Part shown: positions 23,552 through 32,200 of the stretch, piece after piece
Layout: each line of letters begins with the position of its first letter
Numbering within the stretch: the first letter of the stretch is position 1
Assembly: GCA_013151835.1 (NCBI GenBank)
Contig: JAADHK010000037.1
Span: 1-32,200 of the forward strand
Length of the DNA: 32,200 bases
Source of the DNA: Deltaproteobacteria bacterium
GTDB lineage: Bacteria > Desulfobacterota > Desulfobacteria > Desulfobacterales > Desulfosalsimonadaceae
Direction: 5' to 3'
Made by a program: the position numbers and the translations under genes
Notes under the pieces: model-generated
Database searches by the model: none
What the model was told of the DNA's origin: nothing
Seen by the model: only the letters and a program-made list of their open reading frames with translations

Positions 23552-24049
23552 TTATGAAATTTGTTCGACCGAAAGGCCCCGCTTGGCCGCGACCATCTCG
23601 CGGCTCTGTAGCTGGGCAAGGCCGTCAAGGGTTGCCTTAACAACATTATGAGGATTGTGTGTCCCTATGCACTTTGTCAAAATATTCTCGATTCCGACCG
23701 CTTCAAGCACGGCTCTTACCGCTCCGCCGGCGATAACACCGGTACCCTTTCCGGCCGGCTTTAAAAATACGCGGCCGGCGCCATACTTTCCGATCACCTG
23801 GTAGGGAATGGAACCATCTAAAAGAGGGACATCGATCATGCTTTTCTTGGCTTTCTCAACTCCCTTGCGTATGGCCTCCGGAACCTCGTGGGCCTTGCCC
23901 AGGCCGTAACCGACCCGACCCTCGCCATCTCCGACAACGACAATGGCGGAAAAACTGAACCTGCGGCCACCCTTTACAACCTTGGCAACTCTGTTTATGT
24001 GAACAACCTTGTCGATGAATAGATTGTCATCTGTTTCCTTCGCAAACAA
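23552..24049 (-). CDS. rpsE: 30S ribosomal protein S5, TTG start
   Basis: The 165-residue S5 has the N-terminal dsRBD-like domain ([20 protein letters not shown], then [20 protein letters not shown]) and the C-terminal fold ([36 protein letters not shown]). It acts in translational accuracy and mRNA unwinding at the entry channel. The start is TTG at 24049 with AAGGAGG 7 nt upstream; the first in-frame ATG lies well inside the conserved domain, so the TTG is well supported. Confidence 0.97.
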   Translation of the reverse strand: MFAKETDDNLFIDKVVHINRVAKVVKGGRRFSFSAIVVVGDGEGRVGYGLGKAHEVPEAIRKGVEKAKKSMIDVPLLDGSIPYQVIGKYGAGRVFLKPAGKGTGVIAGGAVRAVLEAVGIENILTKCIGTHNPHNVVKATLDGLAQLQSREMVAAKRGLSVEQIS

Positions 24050-24072
24050 AGGATAGCCTCCTTAAATAATGT

Positions 24073-24441
24073 TTAAAAATCGAGTCCCGTTTTCCGTGCA
24101 CCATCCGACAACGCCTTGACACGGCCATGATAGAGAAATCCATTTCTGTCAAATACAACAGATTTTATCCCTTTTTCCATGGCGCGCTCTCCAACGAGCT
24201 TCCCCACAAAGGCGGCGGCCGCTTTCTTGTCGTCAAACGCTCCATGCGTCCGTGCATCTTTTTCCAGAGTACAGGCTGAAGCCATCGTCTGACCGGTGGC
24301 ATCATCGATCACCTGGGCGTATATATGCCTTGCGCTCCTGAAAACCGACAGCCTCGGTCGGGCGCCGGAGCCCATGACTTTTTTGCGGATACGTTTTTTC
24401 CGCTTAAACCGCATCTCTTTTCTTATATTGGTTGAGCCCAT
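24073..24441 (-). CDS. rplR: 50S ribosomal protein L18
   Basis: The 122-residue L18, which binds 5S rRNA, has an N-terminal basic segment ([20 protein letters not shown]) and the core [20 protein letters not shown], ending [15 protein letters not shown]. The start at 24441 is preferred over an ATG six codons upstream because GAGG is 8 nt before it. Confidence 0.96.
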   Translation of the reverse strand: MGSTNIRKEMRFKRKKRIRKKVMGSGARPRLSVFRSARHIYAQVIDDATGQTMASACTLEKDARTHGAFDDKKAAAAFVGKLVGERAMEKGIKSVVFDRNGFLYHGRVKALSDGARKTGLDF

Positions 24442-24473
24442 ATTCTTTTCCTCAAACATTTTAAAAACAATTA

Positions 24474-25007
24474 CTATTTGGCGGTCTTTCCGGCCTTGCG
24501 GGCAACATATTCCTCGGCGTACTTGATCCCCTTACCCTTATAGGGTTCCGGAGGCCTGAATGCGCGGATAGTGGATGCGGCAAAACCGAGCTTCTCCTTG
24601 TCTATACCCAATAATTTGACCCCGGGTTTTTCAATCACCGCAGAAACCCCTTCGGGGAGCTTAAAATTTATGGAATGTGAATACCCTAGATTAAATTCTA
24701 TTGAATCACCTTTAAGTTCTGCCTTATACCCTATGCCGTTTATTTCGAGTACGCGTTCAAAGCCGGCGCTCACGCCCTGGATCATATTGGCGATATGCGC
24801 ACGCGTAGTTCCCCACAACGCATTGGTCTTTTTATCCTTTTTGGCGATACTGACGATTACCTGTCCGTCATCTATAGCAATGTTTACATCCGGATGAAAC
24901 GTTCGGCAAAGAACGCCCTTCGCCCCTTTGATCGTTATATTACGACCGTCAAGCTTTACCTCGACCTTTTCCGGAATAGGCACCGGTTTTTTCCCAATGC
25001 GAGACAT
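24474..25007 (-). CDS. rplF: 50S ribosomal protein L6
   Basis: The 177-residue L6 starts [20 protein letters not shown] and has the two homologous alpha/beta domains of the family; the conserved C-terminal [20 protein letters not shown] is intact. It sits near the factor-binding centre of the 50S subunit. The ATG follows GGAG with good spacing. Confidence 0.98.
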   Translation of the reverse strand: MSRIGKKPVPIPEKVEVKLDGRNITIKGAKGVLCRTFHPDVNIAIDDGQVIVSIAKKDKKTNALWGTTRAHIANMIQGVSAGFERVLEINGIGYKAELKGDSIEFNLGYSHSINFKLPEGVSAVIEKPGVKLLGIDKEKLGFAASTIRAFRPPEPYKGKGIKYAEEYVARKAGKTAK

Positions 25008-25022
25008 ATATAAAACTCCTTA

Positions 25023-25421
25023 TTACCAGATATTGCAGAGGATTTCTCCGCCTGCATTCTCTTTTCCGGCCTGTTTATCAGTCATGAGACCCTTGGAAGT
25101 AGACAGAATAGCGATGCCCAGCCCGTTTAAAACCGGCTTGATGTCCCTGCCTTTAACGTACACACGGCGACTGGGCTTGCTGACCCGCTCAATTCCGTAA
25201 ATTACGTGCCGCCCCTCACCGTCGTATTTGAGATAAACGCGTAATATGCCCTGTTTTGCGTCCTGCATAAACTTGCTGCCGTTTATATAGCCTTCACGTT
25301 TCATAACGTCGGCAACAGCAGCCTTCAACCTTGAGCCGGGGATATCCACGCTCTTGTGTTTTGCCTTTCCGGCATTGCGGATACGCGTCAGCATATCTGC
25401 GAGTGGATCACTCATCGACAT
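25023..25421 (-). CDS. rpsH: 30S ribosomal protein S8
   Basis: The 132-residue S8 starts MSMSDPLADMLTRIRNAGKA and ends with the conserved STSKGLMTDKQAGKENAGGE. S8 binds helix 21 of 16S rRNA and in E. coli represses the spc operon at rplE. The ATG at 25421 has GGAG 6 nt upstream. An unusually long gap of 227 nt separates it from rpsN and contains a palindromic element. Confidence 0.97.
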   Translation of the reverse strand: MSMSDPLADMLTRIRNAGKAKHKSVDIPGSRLKAAVADVMKREGYINGSKFMQDAKQGILRVYLKYDGEGRHVIYGIERVSKPSRRVYVKGRDIKPVLNGLGIAILSTSKGLMTDKQAGKENAGGEILCNIW

Positions 25422-25524
25422 GGTTTACTCCATTGTACAAATAATTAGTATCGGGTTAAGTAAAATTCACAAAAAAAATCTTAATATTTTAACTAACAGC
25501 TCATTACCCACTCAAAAGCCGGCG

Positions 25525-25651
25525 GATGGCTTTGTAAAAAGCTCCGTATGCAAGGCGTGCGAGTCGGGAAAGGACGAAGGCGTACTTTTTGTACGTTGAG
25601 TTCTTTCACGGCGAGCGCAACGCCGCAGACGGACTTTTTATGGAGTCATCA
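25525..25651. repeat. Palindromic element, family 4, inside the spc operon
   Basis: This 127-bp inverted-repeat element lies between rpsN and rpsH. Its ends gatggctttgtaaaaagctc (25525 on) and gactttttatggagtcatca (to 25651) are complementary in most positions, resembling family 1 ends. The arms pair almost throughout (caaggcgtgcgag with cgagcgcaacgcc; gaaaggac with gttctttc; cgtac-ttttt-gtacg as the tip). Its right end overlaps the TGA stop of rpsN. In the operon mRNA it should form a long hairpin, a potential processing or attenuation site. Confidence 0.85.
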
Positions 25652-25834
25652 CCAGCTTGACTTTGTAACTCCCGGAAGAAGCCCCTCCGAGGCCATGGAA
25701 CGGAAGCATATCCGGCAAACGCCAAACTTGCGCATATAAGCGCGGGGTCTCCCGCATATCGGGCAGCGGTTATAACTCCTGACCGCAAATTTCGGCTTTT
25801 CTTTCGCCTTTATACGAAGCGCTTTTTTTGCCAA
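25649..25834 (-). CDS. rpsN: 30S ribosomal protein S14, type Z (zinc-binding), TTG start
   Basis: The 61-residue S14 is the short zinc form, with ligands C24, C27, C40 and C43 ([20 protein letters not shown]) and the conserved [13 protein letters not shown] end. It assembles into the 30S head. The start is TTG at 25834 with TAGGAGG 5 nt upstream; the SD overlaps the rplE stop. Its TGA stop is shared with the end of a palindromic element. Confidence 0.96.
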   Translation of the reverse strand: MAKKALRIKAKEKPKFAVRSYNRCPICGRPRAYMRKFGVCRICFRSMASEGLLPGVTKSSW

Positions 25835-25843
25835 CTCAACCTC

Positions 25844-26380
25844 CTAGTTGCGAAACGGCATACCCATCAATTTCAGCAATTCCTTGCCTTCATTATTGTT
25901 CTTTGCCGAGGTTACAATAGTAATGTTTAATCCCTTGATAGATTCGACTTTGTCGTAGTCAATCTCGGGGAAAATTATATGTTCCTTGATTCCAAGAGTG
26001 TAATTCCCGTAACCATCAAAGGCCTTGCCGGATATTCCGCGAAAATCTCGAACGCGGGGCAGGGCGATATTAACAAGCCTTCCAAAAAAATCGTACATCC
26101 TCTTCCGTCGCAGGGTCACCATACACCCAATGGGCATGCCCTCCCTGAGTTTAAAGGCCGCCACCGATTTCTTCGCACGGGTGATGACCGGAGCCTGGCC
26201 GGCGATCAGCATCATTTCAGCTTTTGCGGAATCAAGGATCTTGATATTGTTAATCGCCTCACCGAGCCCCATGTTTAAGACAATCTTTTCAAGACGGGGG
26301 ACTTGGTGAAAATTCGTATAATTAAACGTCCCCTTGAGCTTGGCGACGACTTCCTGTTCGTATAACGTTTTCATCGACAT
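25844..26380 (-). CDS. rplE: 50S ribosomal protein L5
   Basis: The 178-residue L5 starts [20 protein letters not shown] and has [40 protein letters not shown] and [21 protein letters not shown]5 binds 5S rRNA and contacts the 30S head via bridge B1b. The ATG at 26380 has GGAGG 7 nt upstream; an ATG two codons later is possible. Confidence 0.98.
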   Translation of the reverse strand: MSMKTLYEQEVVAKLKGTFNYTNFHQVPRLEKIVLNMGLGEAINNIKILDSAKAEMMLIAGQAPVITRAKKSVAAFKLREGMPIGCMVTLRRKRMYDFFGRLVNIALPRVRDFRGISGKAFDGYGNYTLGIKEHIIFPEIDYDKVESIKGLNITIVTSAKNNNEGKELLKLMGMPFRN

Positions 26381-26410
26381 TGATTTTCCTCCGGTATGCA
26401 GCCTTTATAA

Positions 26411-26740
26411 CTACGCATCCATGTTTTCATTGCACTTAGGGCACACCCGTACTTTCTTGCCATCTTCTATGGAAAGCATACGTACCCGCACCGGGGCGAC
26501 GCATTTATTGCAGACCACCATCACGTTCGACCAGTGAATCATGGCCTCGCCCTCGACGATGCCGCCCTGGCGATTATTCGTACTCGGACGCTGGTGGCGC
26601 TTGACCATATTGACGTGCTCCACCATGACCCGCTGCTTTTTGTGATCCACCCGGATCACCTTGCCGATCTTGCCATTGTCCTTGCCTGCAAGGACCTTTA
26701 CCTTATCATCTTTTTTTATTCGACATTTATACTTATTCAT
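26411..26740 (-). CDS. rplX: 50S ribosomal protein L24
   Basis: The 109-residue L24 has the KOW motif (DKVKVLAGKDNGKIGKVIRV) and a C-terminal CxxC pair (VVCNKC and RVCPKC), a zinc site found in many non-enteric L24 proteins. It initiates 50S assembly. The ATG at 26740 is chosen over the one at 26746, which leaves only 2 nt after AAAGG. Confidence 0.96.
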   Translation of the reverse strand: MNKYKCRIKKDDKVKVLAGKDNGKIGKVIRVDHKKQRVMVEHVNMVKRHQRPSTNNRQGGIVEGEAMIHWSNVMVVCNKCVAPVRVRMLSIEDGKKVRVCPKCNENMDA

Positions 26741-26756
26741 GATCATGACCTTTAAG

Positions 26757-27125
26757 TTATAATACCTCGGGCGCCAGGGAAATAATCTTCATGAACCGCC
26801 GGGCACGAAGTTCCCGGGCAACGGGTCCAAAAATACGTGTGCCGATGGGCTCGCTGTTCGGGTTTATCAATACGGCAGAATTGTCATCAAAACGGATATA
26901 CGTGCCATCGGGCCGCCGGATCTCTTTTTTGGTCCTGACCACGACCGCCTTGAGGATATCCCCTTTTTTAACCTTTGAATTCGGTATCGCCTCTTTGACG
27001 GATACGACGATGATATCGCCTACTCCGGCATAACGCCTCCGGGTACCACCGAGAACCTTGATACAGTATACAATCTTTGCGCCCGAATTATCCGCAACGG
27101 ACAATCGTGTTTCCGACTGAATCAT
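26757..27125 (-). CDS. rplN: 50S ribosomal protein L14
   Basis: The 122-residue L14 is canonical: [40 protein letters not shown] and the C-terminal [20 protein letters not shown]. It forms intersubunit bridges and contacts the silencing factor RsfS. It lies 24 nt after rpsQ. Confidence 0.98.
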   Translation of the reverse strand: MIQSETRLSVADNSGAKIVYCIKVLGGTRRRYAGVGDIIVVSVKEAIPNSKVKKGDILKAVVVRTKKEIRRPDGTYIRFDDNSAVLINPNSEPIGTRIFGPVARELRARRFMKIISLAPEVL

Positions 27126-27149
27126 TTTCCTGCGTCCTTATATATTAAA

Positions 27150-27407
27150 TCAAACCGCTTTTTCGATTATTGAACTCACGCGCCACCGTTTTCTGCGACT
27201 CAGCGGACGGGACTCGGCGATGACAACACGATCCCCGATGCCGCACTCGTTTTGCGCATCATGGGCGGCAAATTTAGTCCTTCGGCTCACATATTTCTTG
27301 TAAACCGGATGGCGTACAAGCCGCTTTACCAGCACAGTAACGGTTTTATCCATTTTATTGCTTAAAACCGTCCCCACCAATTGTCTTTTCATCCCACGTT
27401 TTTTCAT
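27150..27407 (-). CDS. rpsQ: 30S ribosomal protein S17
   Basis: The 85-residue OB-fold protein S17 includes KRQLVGTVLSNKMDKTVTVL and ECGIGDRVVIAESRPLSRRK. It binds the 5' domain of 16S rRNA early in assembly. The ATG at 27407 has GCGGGA upstream; an internal ATG five codons on (MKRQLVG) is a possible alternative. Confidence 0.96.
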   Translation of the reverse strand: MKKRGMKRQLVGTVLSNKMDKTVTVLVKRLVRHPVYKKYVSRRTKFAAHDAQNECGIGDRVVIAESRPLSRRKRWRVSSIIEKAV

Positions 27408-27422
27408 GATATCCCGCTAAAT

Positions 27423-27620
27423 CTAAATGATATTCTGTTGGTTCTGACGACGGATAGTCTTCACCCGGGCAATGTCCCGTCGGACCTGCTTCAACCGGCT
27501 GGAATTCTCAAGCTGCCCGGTCTTATGCTGAAACCTCAGATTAAAATAGGTTTCCACCAGATCCACAACCTTTGAGTCCATCTCTTCTTTGGTTAATGCA
27601 CGAATCTCTTTTGCCTCCAT
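27423..27620 (-). CDS. rpmC: 50S ribosomal protein L29
   Basis: The 65-residue, two-helix L29 includes LTKEEMDSKVVDLVETYFNL and RLKQVRRDIARVKTIRRQ. It lies at the peptide exit, where SRP and trigger factor dock. Its ATG overlaps the rplP TAA by one base (TAATG), with GGAGG upstream. Confidence 0.97.
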   Translation of the reverse strand: MEAKEIRALTKEEMDSKVVDLVETYFNLRFQHKTGQLENSSRLKQVRRDIARVKTIRRQNQQNII

Positions 27621-28033
27621 TATCCCAGCCTCCTTTCAACAAACTTCGTTTTAACCGGAAGCTTGTGGGCCGCAAGACGGAAAGCCTCACGGGCGAGGTC
27701 ACGATCGACACCCTCCATTTCGTAGAGAATACGGCCCGGTTTGATTACCGCCACCCAGGCTTCTGGAGTCCCCTTGCCTTTTCCCATTCTCACCTCCGCC
27801 GGCTTCTTGGAAATCGGTTTGTCGGGAAATATTCTGATCCACAGTTTTCCGCCCCTCTTGACCTTGCGGGTCATGGCCACACGGGCAGCTTCAATCTGCC
27901 TCGAGCTGATCCACCCGCACTCCACAGCCTGCAGGCCGAAATCACCGAAGTTCAAGGTCGAGCCGCGATAAGCCTTCCCTCTCATCTTCCCTTTTTGCTT
28001 TTTTCTATATTTAACTTTTTTGGGACTCAGCAT
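27620..28033 (-). CDS. rplP: 50S ribosomal protein L16
   Basis: The 137-residue L16 includes [40 protein letters not shown] and [20 protein letters not shown]. It organises the A-site region of the 50S subunit. The ATG follows GGAG with 6 nt spacing, 16 nt after rpsC. Confidence 0.98.
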   Translation of the reverse strand: MLSPKKVKYRKKQKGKMRGKAYRGSTLNFGDFGLQAVECGWISSRQIEAARVAMTRKVKRGGKLWIRIFPDKPISKKPAEVRMGKGKGTPEAWVAVIKPGRILYEMEGVDRDLAREAFRLAAHKLPVKTKFVERRLG

Positions 28034-28049
28034 AGTTTACTCCTGTAAA

Positions 28050-28703
28050 TCACTTCCGGTCAGACGAGAGTGGGTCATTACTTAATATCTCACCTTTAAA
28101 TACATATACCTTTACTCCGATAGCCCCGTAGGTTGTTCGGGCCACGGTATAGCCATAATCGATTTCTGCCCGGAGGGTATGCAGAGGGATCCGCCCTTCC
28201 TTATACCATTCGGTTCGGGCCATCTCGGCTCCGCCCAGTCGACCGGAGCAGATAATCTTGATCCCCTCGGCTCCGAATCTCATGGCCGTGGACACGCACC
28301 TTTTCATGGCGCGGCGAAAAGCGATCCTGCGGATGAGCTGGTTGGCGACATTCTCGGCCACAAGCTGGGCATCCAGTTCAGGCCTGCGCACTTCCTGAAT
28401 ATCCACCATGACTTCTCTGGATAAAAGCTTTCCAAGATCTTTTTTAAGCAACTCTATCTCGGAGCCCTTCTTGCCGATGATAATGCCCGGCCGGGCCGTG
28501 TATATCCTGATCTTTATCCGCGAGGAAGAGCGTTCAATCTCTATGCGCGAAACACCGGCGTGGTTGAGCTTCTTTTTCAGAAAGATCCTGATTTTATGAT
28601 CTTCATATACGTAATTAGGATAATCTTTCCCGGCAAACCATCTGGAACTCCATGTACGGTTGATACCAAGCCGCATCCCTATCGGATTAACTTTCTGACC
28701 CAA
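28050..28703 (-). CDS. rpsC: 30S ribosomal protein S3, TTG start
   Basis: The 217-residue S3 starts [20 protein letters not shown], with the KH domain ([20 protein letters not shown]) and C-terminal domain ([20 protein letters not shown]). S3 lines the mRNA entry channel. The start is TTG at 28703 with AAGGAGG 8 nt upstream; the family N-terminus aligns exactly to this codon. Confidence 0.97.
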   Translation of the reverse strand: MGQKVNPIGMRLGINRTWSSRWFAGKDYPNYVYEDHKIRIFLKKKLNHAGVSRIEIERSSSRIKIRIYTARPGIIIGKKGSEIELLKKDLGKLLSREVMVDIQEVRRPELDAQLVAENVANQLIRRIAFRRAMKRCVSTAMRFGAEGIKIICSGRLGGAEMARTEWYKEGRIPLHTLRAEIDYGYTVARTTYGAIGVKVYVFKGEILSNDPLSSDRK

Positions 28704-28724
28704 ACCCGTAACCTCCTTAAAAGT

Positions 28725-29063
28725 TTATATCCCTGCTTCGCCTACAACAACAGTAATATGGCTGGTCCGCTTAAGTATTCTTGATGACCGGCCTCTGGCC
28801 CTGGCCCTGAATCGCTTGAGCATGGGGCCCTCGTTCACGACTATATTTCGGATAACAAGTGAATCTACATCCACATCAGGGTGTTGATCCGCATTTGCTA
28901 TCGCGGAATTAAGTATCTTGGCAACCATCGCCGCCGCTTTCTGGGGCATGAACTTCAGACGGTTCATTCCCATCTCCACGGGTTGCCCCTTGACCGCACC
29001 AACGATCTTCCGGACTTTCTGAGGCGATATGCGCATGTATTTAGCAGTCGCATTGACTTCCAT
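28725..29063 (-). CDS. rplV: 50S ribosomal protein L22
   Basis: The 112-residue L22 includes [20 protein letters not shown], the [20 protein letters not shown] segment and the basic hairpin ([20 protein letters not shown]) that lines the exit tunnel and influences macrolide response. The ATG follows AAGGAAG. Confidence 0.98.
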   Translation of the reverse strand: MEVNATAKYMRISPQKVRKIVGAVKGQPVEMGMNRLKFMPQKAAAMVAKILNSAIANADQHPDVDVDSLVIRNIVVNEGPMLKRFRARARGRSSRILKRTSHITVVVGEAGI

Positions 29064-29161
29064 ATCCGCTTCCTTAGGCTGTTACTTTATTATCAACTTA
29101 AATAGCATATTGACTGAGTTCGTAATAAATGCGCCGTGCACAGACTTCTTCTCTGGCGCCA

Positions 29162-29440
29162 TTACTTCATTTTCGACCTTTTATCTCCGGCATGCCCGTA
29201 AAATGTACGTGTGGGTGAAAACTCACCCAACTTGTGGCCGACCATATTCTCGCTCACAAACACCGGGATAAACTTTCTTCCGTTATGTACACCCAATGTA
29301 AGGCCGACCATTTCCGGAATAATTGTCGAACGCCTGGACCATGTCTTTATGACTTTGTTGCTCCTTGCCGACTGGGCTGCATTGACCTTTTCAAAGAGTT
29401 TGTCGTCTATGAAAGGTCCTTTTTTTAACGATCGCGGCAT
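29162..29440 (-). CDS. rpsS: 30S ribosomal protein S19
   Basis: The 92-residue S19 includes [40 protein letters not shown] and [20 protein letters not shown]. It forms the 30S head with S13. The ATG follows GGAG. A 98-nt spacer without a visible gene separates it from rplV. Confidence 0.98.
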   Translation of the reverse strand: MPRSLKKGPFIDDKLFEKVNAAQSARSNKVIKTWSRRSTIIPEMVGLTLGVHNGRKFIPVFVSENMVGHKLGEFSPTRTFYGHAGDKRSKMK

Positions 29441-29486
29441 ACTTCGCTCCTGATATTAAATAGCTGTTTACTTATAGCCTTATGTT

Positions 29487-30320
29487 CTACTTCCTTTTTG
29501 TCCGCCTTTTTACAATCAGGCGGTCGCTTGCCTTCTTTTTCTTGCGTGTCCTAAATCCCTTGGCGGGCATACCCCAGGGTGAGCAGGGATGACGGCCGCC
29601 CGATGATCTTCCTTCGCCGCCGCCCATGGGGTGGTCGACCGGGTTCATAACAACACCACGTACATGGGGTCGCCTGCCGAGATACCTTTTCCTGCCGGCC
29701 TTTCCAAGGGAAATATTGCCGTGATCCGTATTCCCCACCTGGCCTATGGTTGCCCGGCAGTTGATAAGAACCATTCGCATCTCTGAAGATGGCAACTTGA
29801 TCGTTGCATAAGTCCCCTCTTTTGCCATGAGCTGCGCAAAACCTCCGGCGCTTTTTACCATCTGCCCCCCGCGTCCCTCCCGCAATTCAATATTATGAAT
29901 ATGCGTGCCCAGAGGGATATTAATAAGCGGCAGACAGTTTCCCGGCCGGATTTCAGCCTCGGGTCCTGACATAACGGAATCACCGACCGCAAGCTTTGCA
30001 GGACAGAGGATATAGCGTTTCTCGCCGTCTGCATAATTAAGCAAAGCGATGCGCGCCGAGCGGTTGGGATCGTATTCGATGGCGGCAACTATTGCAGGAA
30101 CCCCGTCCTTGTTCCGCTTAAAATCGATTATGCGTAAAAACCGCTTATTGCCCCCACCTCTATGGCGGCATGTTATCCGGCCATTTGCATTTCTGCCCCC
30201 GGACTTTTTAATTATTTTCACGAGGCTTTTTTCCGGCTCTTTTTTTGTGACTTCTTCATAGGTCGAATAAGTCTGAGCGCGGCGCCCGTGTGATGTTGGT
30301 TTTACTTTTTTTATCGCCAT
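29487..30320 (-). CDS. rplB: 50S ribosomal protein L2
   Basis: The 277-residue L2 is complete, with [40 protein letters not shown] (the conserved His near the peptidyl-transferase centre) and the C-terminal [20 protein letters not shown]. It is required for subunit association and peptide bond formation. The ATG follows GGAG. Confidence 0.98.
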   Translation of the reverse strand: MAIKKVKPTSHGRRAQTYSTYEEVTKKEPEKSLVKIIKKSGGRNANGRITCRHRGGGNKRFLRIIDFKRNKDGVPAIVAAIEYDPNRSARIALLNYADGEKRYILCPAKLAVGDSVMSGPEAEIRPGNCLPLINIPLGTHIHNIELREGRGGQMVKSAGGFAQLMAKEGTYATIKLPSSEMRMVLINCRATIGQVGNTDHGNISLGKAGRKRYLGRRPHVRGVVMNPVDHPMGGGEGRSSGGRHPCSPWGMPAKGFRTRKKKKASDRLIVKRRTKRK

Positions 30321-30335
30321 TGATTTGCTCCGCTG

Positions 30336-30623
30336 CTATACGCCTTCAAAAAATTTAATCCGCTGACCCGGCATGAGTGTCACAACCGCCTTTTTCCAAT
30401 CGCGGCGATGCCCCAGTATCCGCCCGCGCCGTTTGACCTTTCCCTTTACCTGCATGGTCCGAACCGCCTTGACCTTAACGGAAAATATCGATTCAACGGC
30501 CTTTTTAATTTCAACCCTGTTGGCCCTTCTGTCGACTTCCAGGCTGACCTGGTTGTTTTCTTCCTTCTGGATATTGGTCTTTTCGGTGTCGACCGGACCT
30601 TTGATGATATTATGATAACTCAT
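30336..30623 (-). CDS. rplW: 50S ribosomal protein L23
   Basis: The 95-residue L23 includes [40 protein letters not shown] and [20 protein letters not shown]. It forms the trigger-factor and SRP docking site at the exit tunnel. The ATG overlaps the rplD TGA (ATGA), indicating coupling. Confidence 0.97.
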   Translation of the reverse strand: MSYHNIIKGPVDTEKTNIQKEENNQVSLEVDRRANRVEIKKAVESIFSVKVKAVRTMQVKGKVKRRGRILGHRRDWKKAVVTLMPGQRIKFFEGV

Positions 30624-31243
30624 GCGGCCAGCCTCCCTTCTATCCCTTCTATAGCTCCTTCGAGCAAAACAAGGTTATGATGATCGAGTATGTCATAAAC
30701 GTTAAGGCCCGCAACGTAAAGAATCTTTACGCCGGGGATGTTTCTGGCCGAAAGTTCGAGCTTTTTATCTTTGGCCGGTATGATGATCAAGGGTTTTTTC
30801 ATGTCAAGGCCGTTAAGTATATTCACCATCGTCCGGGTCTTGATTTCATCGAGATCGATCTTGTCGAGAACGATAAGTTCGTTATCCATGAGCTTTGAGG
30901 AAAGGGCCATTTTAAGGGCCAGGCGCCGTTTCTTCTTGGGAATATTAAAAGCATACGAACGCGGCTCGGGCCCGAAGGTCACGCCTCCACCCCTGCGCAG
31001 CGGACTCTTGATATCCCCGGCCCTTGCCCGGCCAGTACCTTTCTGACGAAAAAGTTTGGCGGTGCTCCCTGCAACATCCGAACGTCTTCTTACCGACGCC
31101 GTTCCACTCCTGCGTGAAGCGCGCTGCATGCGTACGACCTCGTGAAGAACACTTTTTTTCACCGGCACATTAAAGATTTCGTCAACCAGCTCACGTTCCG
31201 AAACCCTGTCTCCTGCTATATTTTTGACTTCAACGACAGCCAT
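30620..31243 (-). CDS. rplD: 50S ribosomal protein L4
   Basis: The 207-residue L4 includes [20 protein letters not shown] and [20 protein letters not shown] (the tunnel loop), plus [20 protein letters not shown]. In E. coli L4 represses the S10 operon. Of two adjacent ATGs (31246, 31243) the second has better spacing (6 nt) from AGAGG. Both overlap the rplC TGA. Confidence 0.97.
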   Translation of the reverse strand: MAVVEVKNIAGDRVSERELVDEIFNVPVKKSVLHEVVRMQRASRRSGTASVRRRSDVAGSTAKLFRQKGTGRARAGDIKSPLRRGGGVTFGPEPRSYAFNIPKKKRRLALKMALSSKLMDNELIVLDKIDLDEIKTRTMVNILNGLDMKKPLIIIPAKDKKLELSARNIPGVKILYVAGLNVYDILDHHNLVLLEGAIEGIEGRLAA

Positions 31244-31869
31244 CATATTCCTCTTATTTTTATTTCCAAGCGACCATTTACAGGTCCGGGCACGGCCCCT
31301 TTGACAAGAATCACATTTTGTTCAGGCCGGATATCCACAACCTGAAGATTTCTAATGGTGTTTTTCGTGTTTCCATAGCGTCCGGGGAGTTTTCTTCCTT
31401 TAAAGACCTTGCCAGGCCAGGCACACTGCCCGATGGAACCGGGTTCCCTGTACGAATGGCTGCCATGAGTCTTATTGCCGAGTTTAAACCCGTGCCGTTT
31501 GGTTACGCCGGAAAACCCGCGACCCTTGCTGTTGCCGCTCACATCGATCCGATCTCCAACGGAAAAGATATCAAGGGTAACGGCCTGCCCGGCTGTAAAT
31601 TCCTCCGGATTGTTCACCTTAAATTCCTTAAGATGGGCAAAGCATGCTTCCCCGGCCTTTTCAAAATGACCGGCCAACGGCTTATTCACCCGATGCTTTT
31701 TCTTTTCGGAAAAGCCAAGCTGCAAAGCGTTGTACCCGTCATTTGCAAGCGTCTTTATCTGGGTCACGATGCACGGCCCCGCTTCTATGACGGTAACCGG
31801 AATATAGCTGCCGTCGTTTGCAAACAGGCTTGTCATGCCCAGTTTTTTACCTAAAATACCTTTACACAT
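31243..31869 (-). CDS. rplC: 50S ribosomal protein L3
   Basis: The 208-residue L3 starts MCKGILGKKLGMTSLFANDG and includes the central loop region (GNSKGRGFSGVTKRHGFKLG, GSHSYREPGSIGQCAWPGKV) reaching the peptidyl-transferase centre. The ATG at 31869 matches the family N-terminus and has GGTGA 5 nt upstream. A GTG at 31878 in the same frame is an alternative that adds three residues. Confidence 0.96.
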   Translation of the reverse strand: MCKGILGKKLGMTSLFANDGSYIPVTVIEAGPCIVTQIKTLANDGYNALQLGFSEKKKHRVNKPLAGHFEKAGEACFAHLKEFKVNNPEEFTAGQAVTLDIFSVGDRIDVSGNSKGRGFSGVTKRHGFKLGNKTHGSHSYREPGSIGQCAWPGKVFKGRKLPGRYGNTKNTIRNLQVVDIRPEQNVILVKGAVPGPVNGRLEIKIRGI

Positions 31870-31886
31870 ATTAGTCACCGACTTTT

Positions 31887-32198
31887 CTACAATTTAATAT
31901 CAACGTCAACGCCGGGCGAAAGATCGAGTTTCATAAGGGCATCCACGGTCTGCTGGGTCGGGTCTTGAATATCCAGCAGGCGTTTGTGAGTGCGCACTTC
32001 AAACTGCTCCCTCGATTTCTTGTTCACATGCGGCGATCTTAACACCGTATACTTGTTTATTCGGGTTGGCAGGGGAATGGGGCCAACTATTCTGGCGCCT
32101 GTTTTCCTGGCCGTATCGACAATGTCCTTGACCGACTGGTCCAACAGCTTGTGATCATAAGCCCTGAGCCTAATTCGGATTTTTGTATTTGATATCAT
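31887..32198 (-). CDS. rpsJ: 30S ribosomal protein S10
   Basis: The 103-residue S10/NusE includes [40 protein letters not shown] and [20 protein letters not shown]. It is part of the 30S head and, as NusE, of antitermination complexes. The ATG at 32198 is two bases from the window end, so the ribosome site and operon promoter or leader are outside. Confidence 0.98.
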   Translation of the reverse strand: MISNTKIRIRLRAYDHKLLDQSVKDIVDTARKTGARIVGPIPLPTRINKYTVLRSPHVNKKSREQFEVRTHKRLLDIQDPTQQTVDALMKLDLSPGVDVDIKL

Positions 32199-32200
32199 AT

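Noticed and set aside
27572-28048. 158-codon plus-strand frame over rplP
   Set aside because: Shadow frame of a highly conserved ribosomal gene.
31318-31854. 178-codon plus-strand frame over rplC
   Set aside because: Shadow frame antisense to L3; composition shows no independent coding signal.

Overview
The window looks like a chromosomal segment of a deltaproteobacterium (Desulfobacterota), most probably a Desulfobacterales-type anaerobe. This is inferred from the character of the proteins (RND/COG1033 exporter, receiver-DUF4388 regulator, LUD-domain protein, KtrAB potassium uptake) and from intergenic palindromic elements with gactttttacgag-type ends. No rRNA, tRNA or CRISPR was seen.

Left part (1-18060), a mosaic of short operons: an XRE-cupin regulator on the minus strand; then on the plus strand a LUD-domain protein, a receiver-DUF4388-DUF4388 response regulator, a TPM-domain membrane protein, methylglyoxal synthase, and a two-gene unit of a beta-carbonic-anhydrase-like protein and a conserved Cys/His-rich protein. 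KtrB-KtrA follow on the minus strand. Divergent from them is a large plus-strand protein whose middle resembles cyanobacterial acyl-ACP reductase, preceded by an extra N-terminal domain and ending in a histone-like Lys/Ala/Pro tail. Positions 10733-12045 are a repeat-rich patch in which two inverted copies of one palindromic element flank a Cys-motif hypothetical gene. A hotdog thioesterase and a PIN/Phd-type toxin-antitoxin pair in reversed (toxin-first) order follow on the minus strand, then an RND-family exporter and adenine deaminase on the plus strand.

Right part (18068-32198), entirely minus strand: the uninterrupted S10-spc-alpha ribosomal supercluster, rpsJ-rplCDWB-rpsS-rplV-rpsC-rplP-rpmC-rpsQ-rplNXE-rpsNH-rplFR-rpsE-rpmD-rplO-secY-infA-rpmJ-rpsMKD-rpoA-rplQ, closed by a strong intrinsic terminator that lies between rplQ and the convergent adenine deaminase gene. 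It encodes most of both ribosomal subunits' primary binding proteins, the SecY translocon, IF-1 and the RNA polymerase alpha subunit. Spacings are short and several start and stop codons overlap. adk and map are absent between secY and infA.

The most unusual signals are: (1) the N-terminal domain/acyl-ACP-reductase/basic-tail fusion; (2) a family of palindromic elements whose ends carry the stop codon of the neighbouring gene, one copy sitting inside the spc operon between rpsN and rpsH; (3) TTG starts on five of the ten 30S genes and on none of the 50S genes; (4) a canonical EF-hand-type loop in the second extracytoplasmic domain of the RND exporter.
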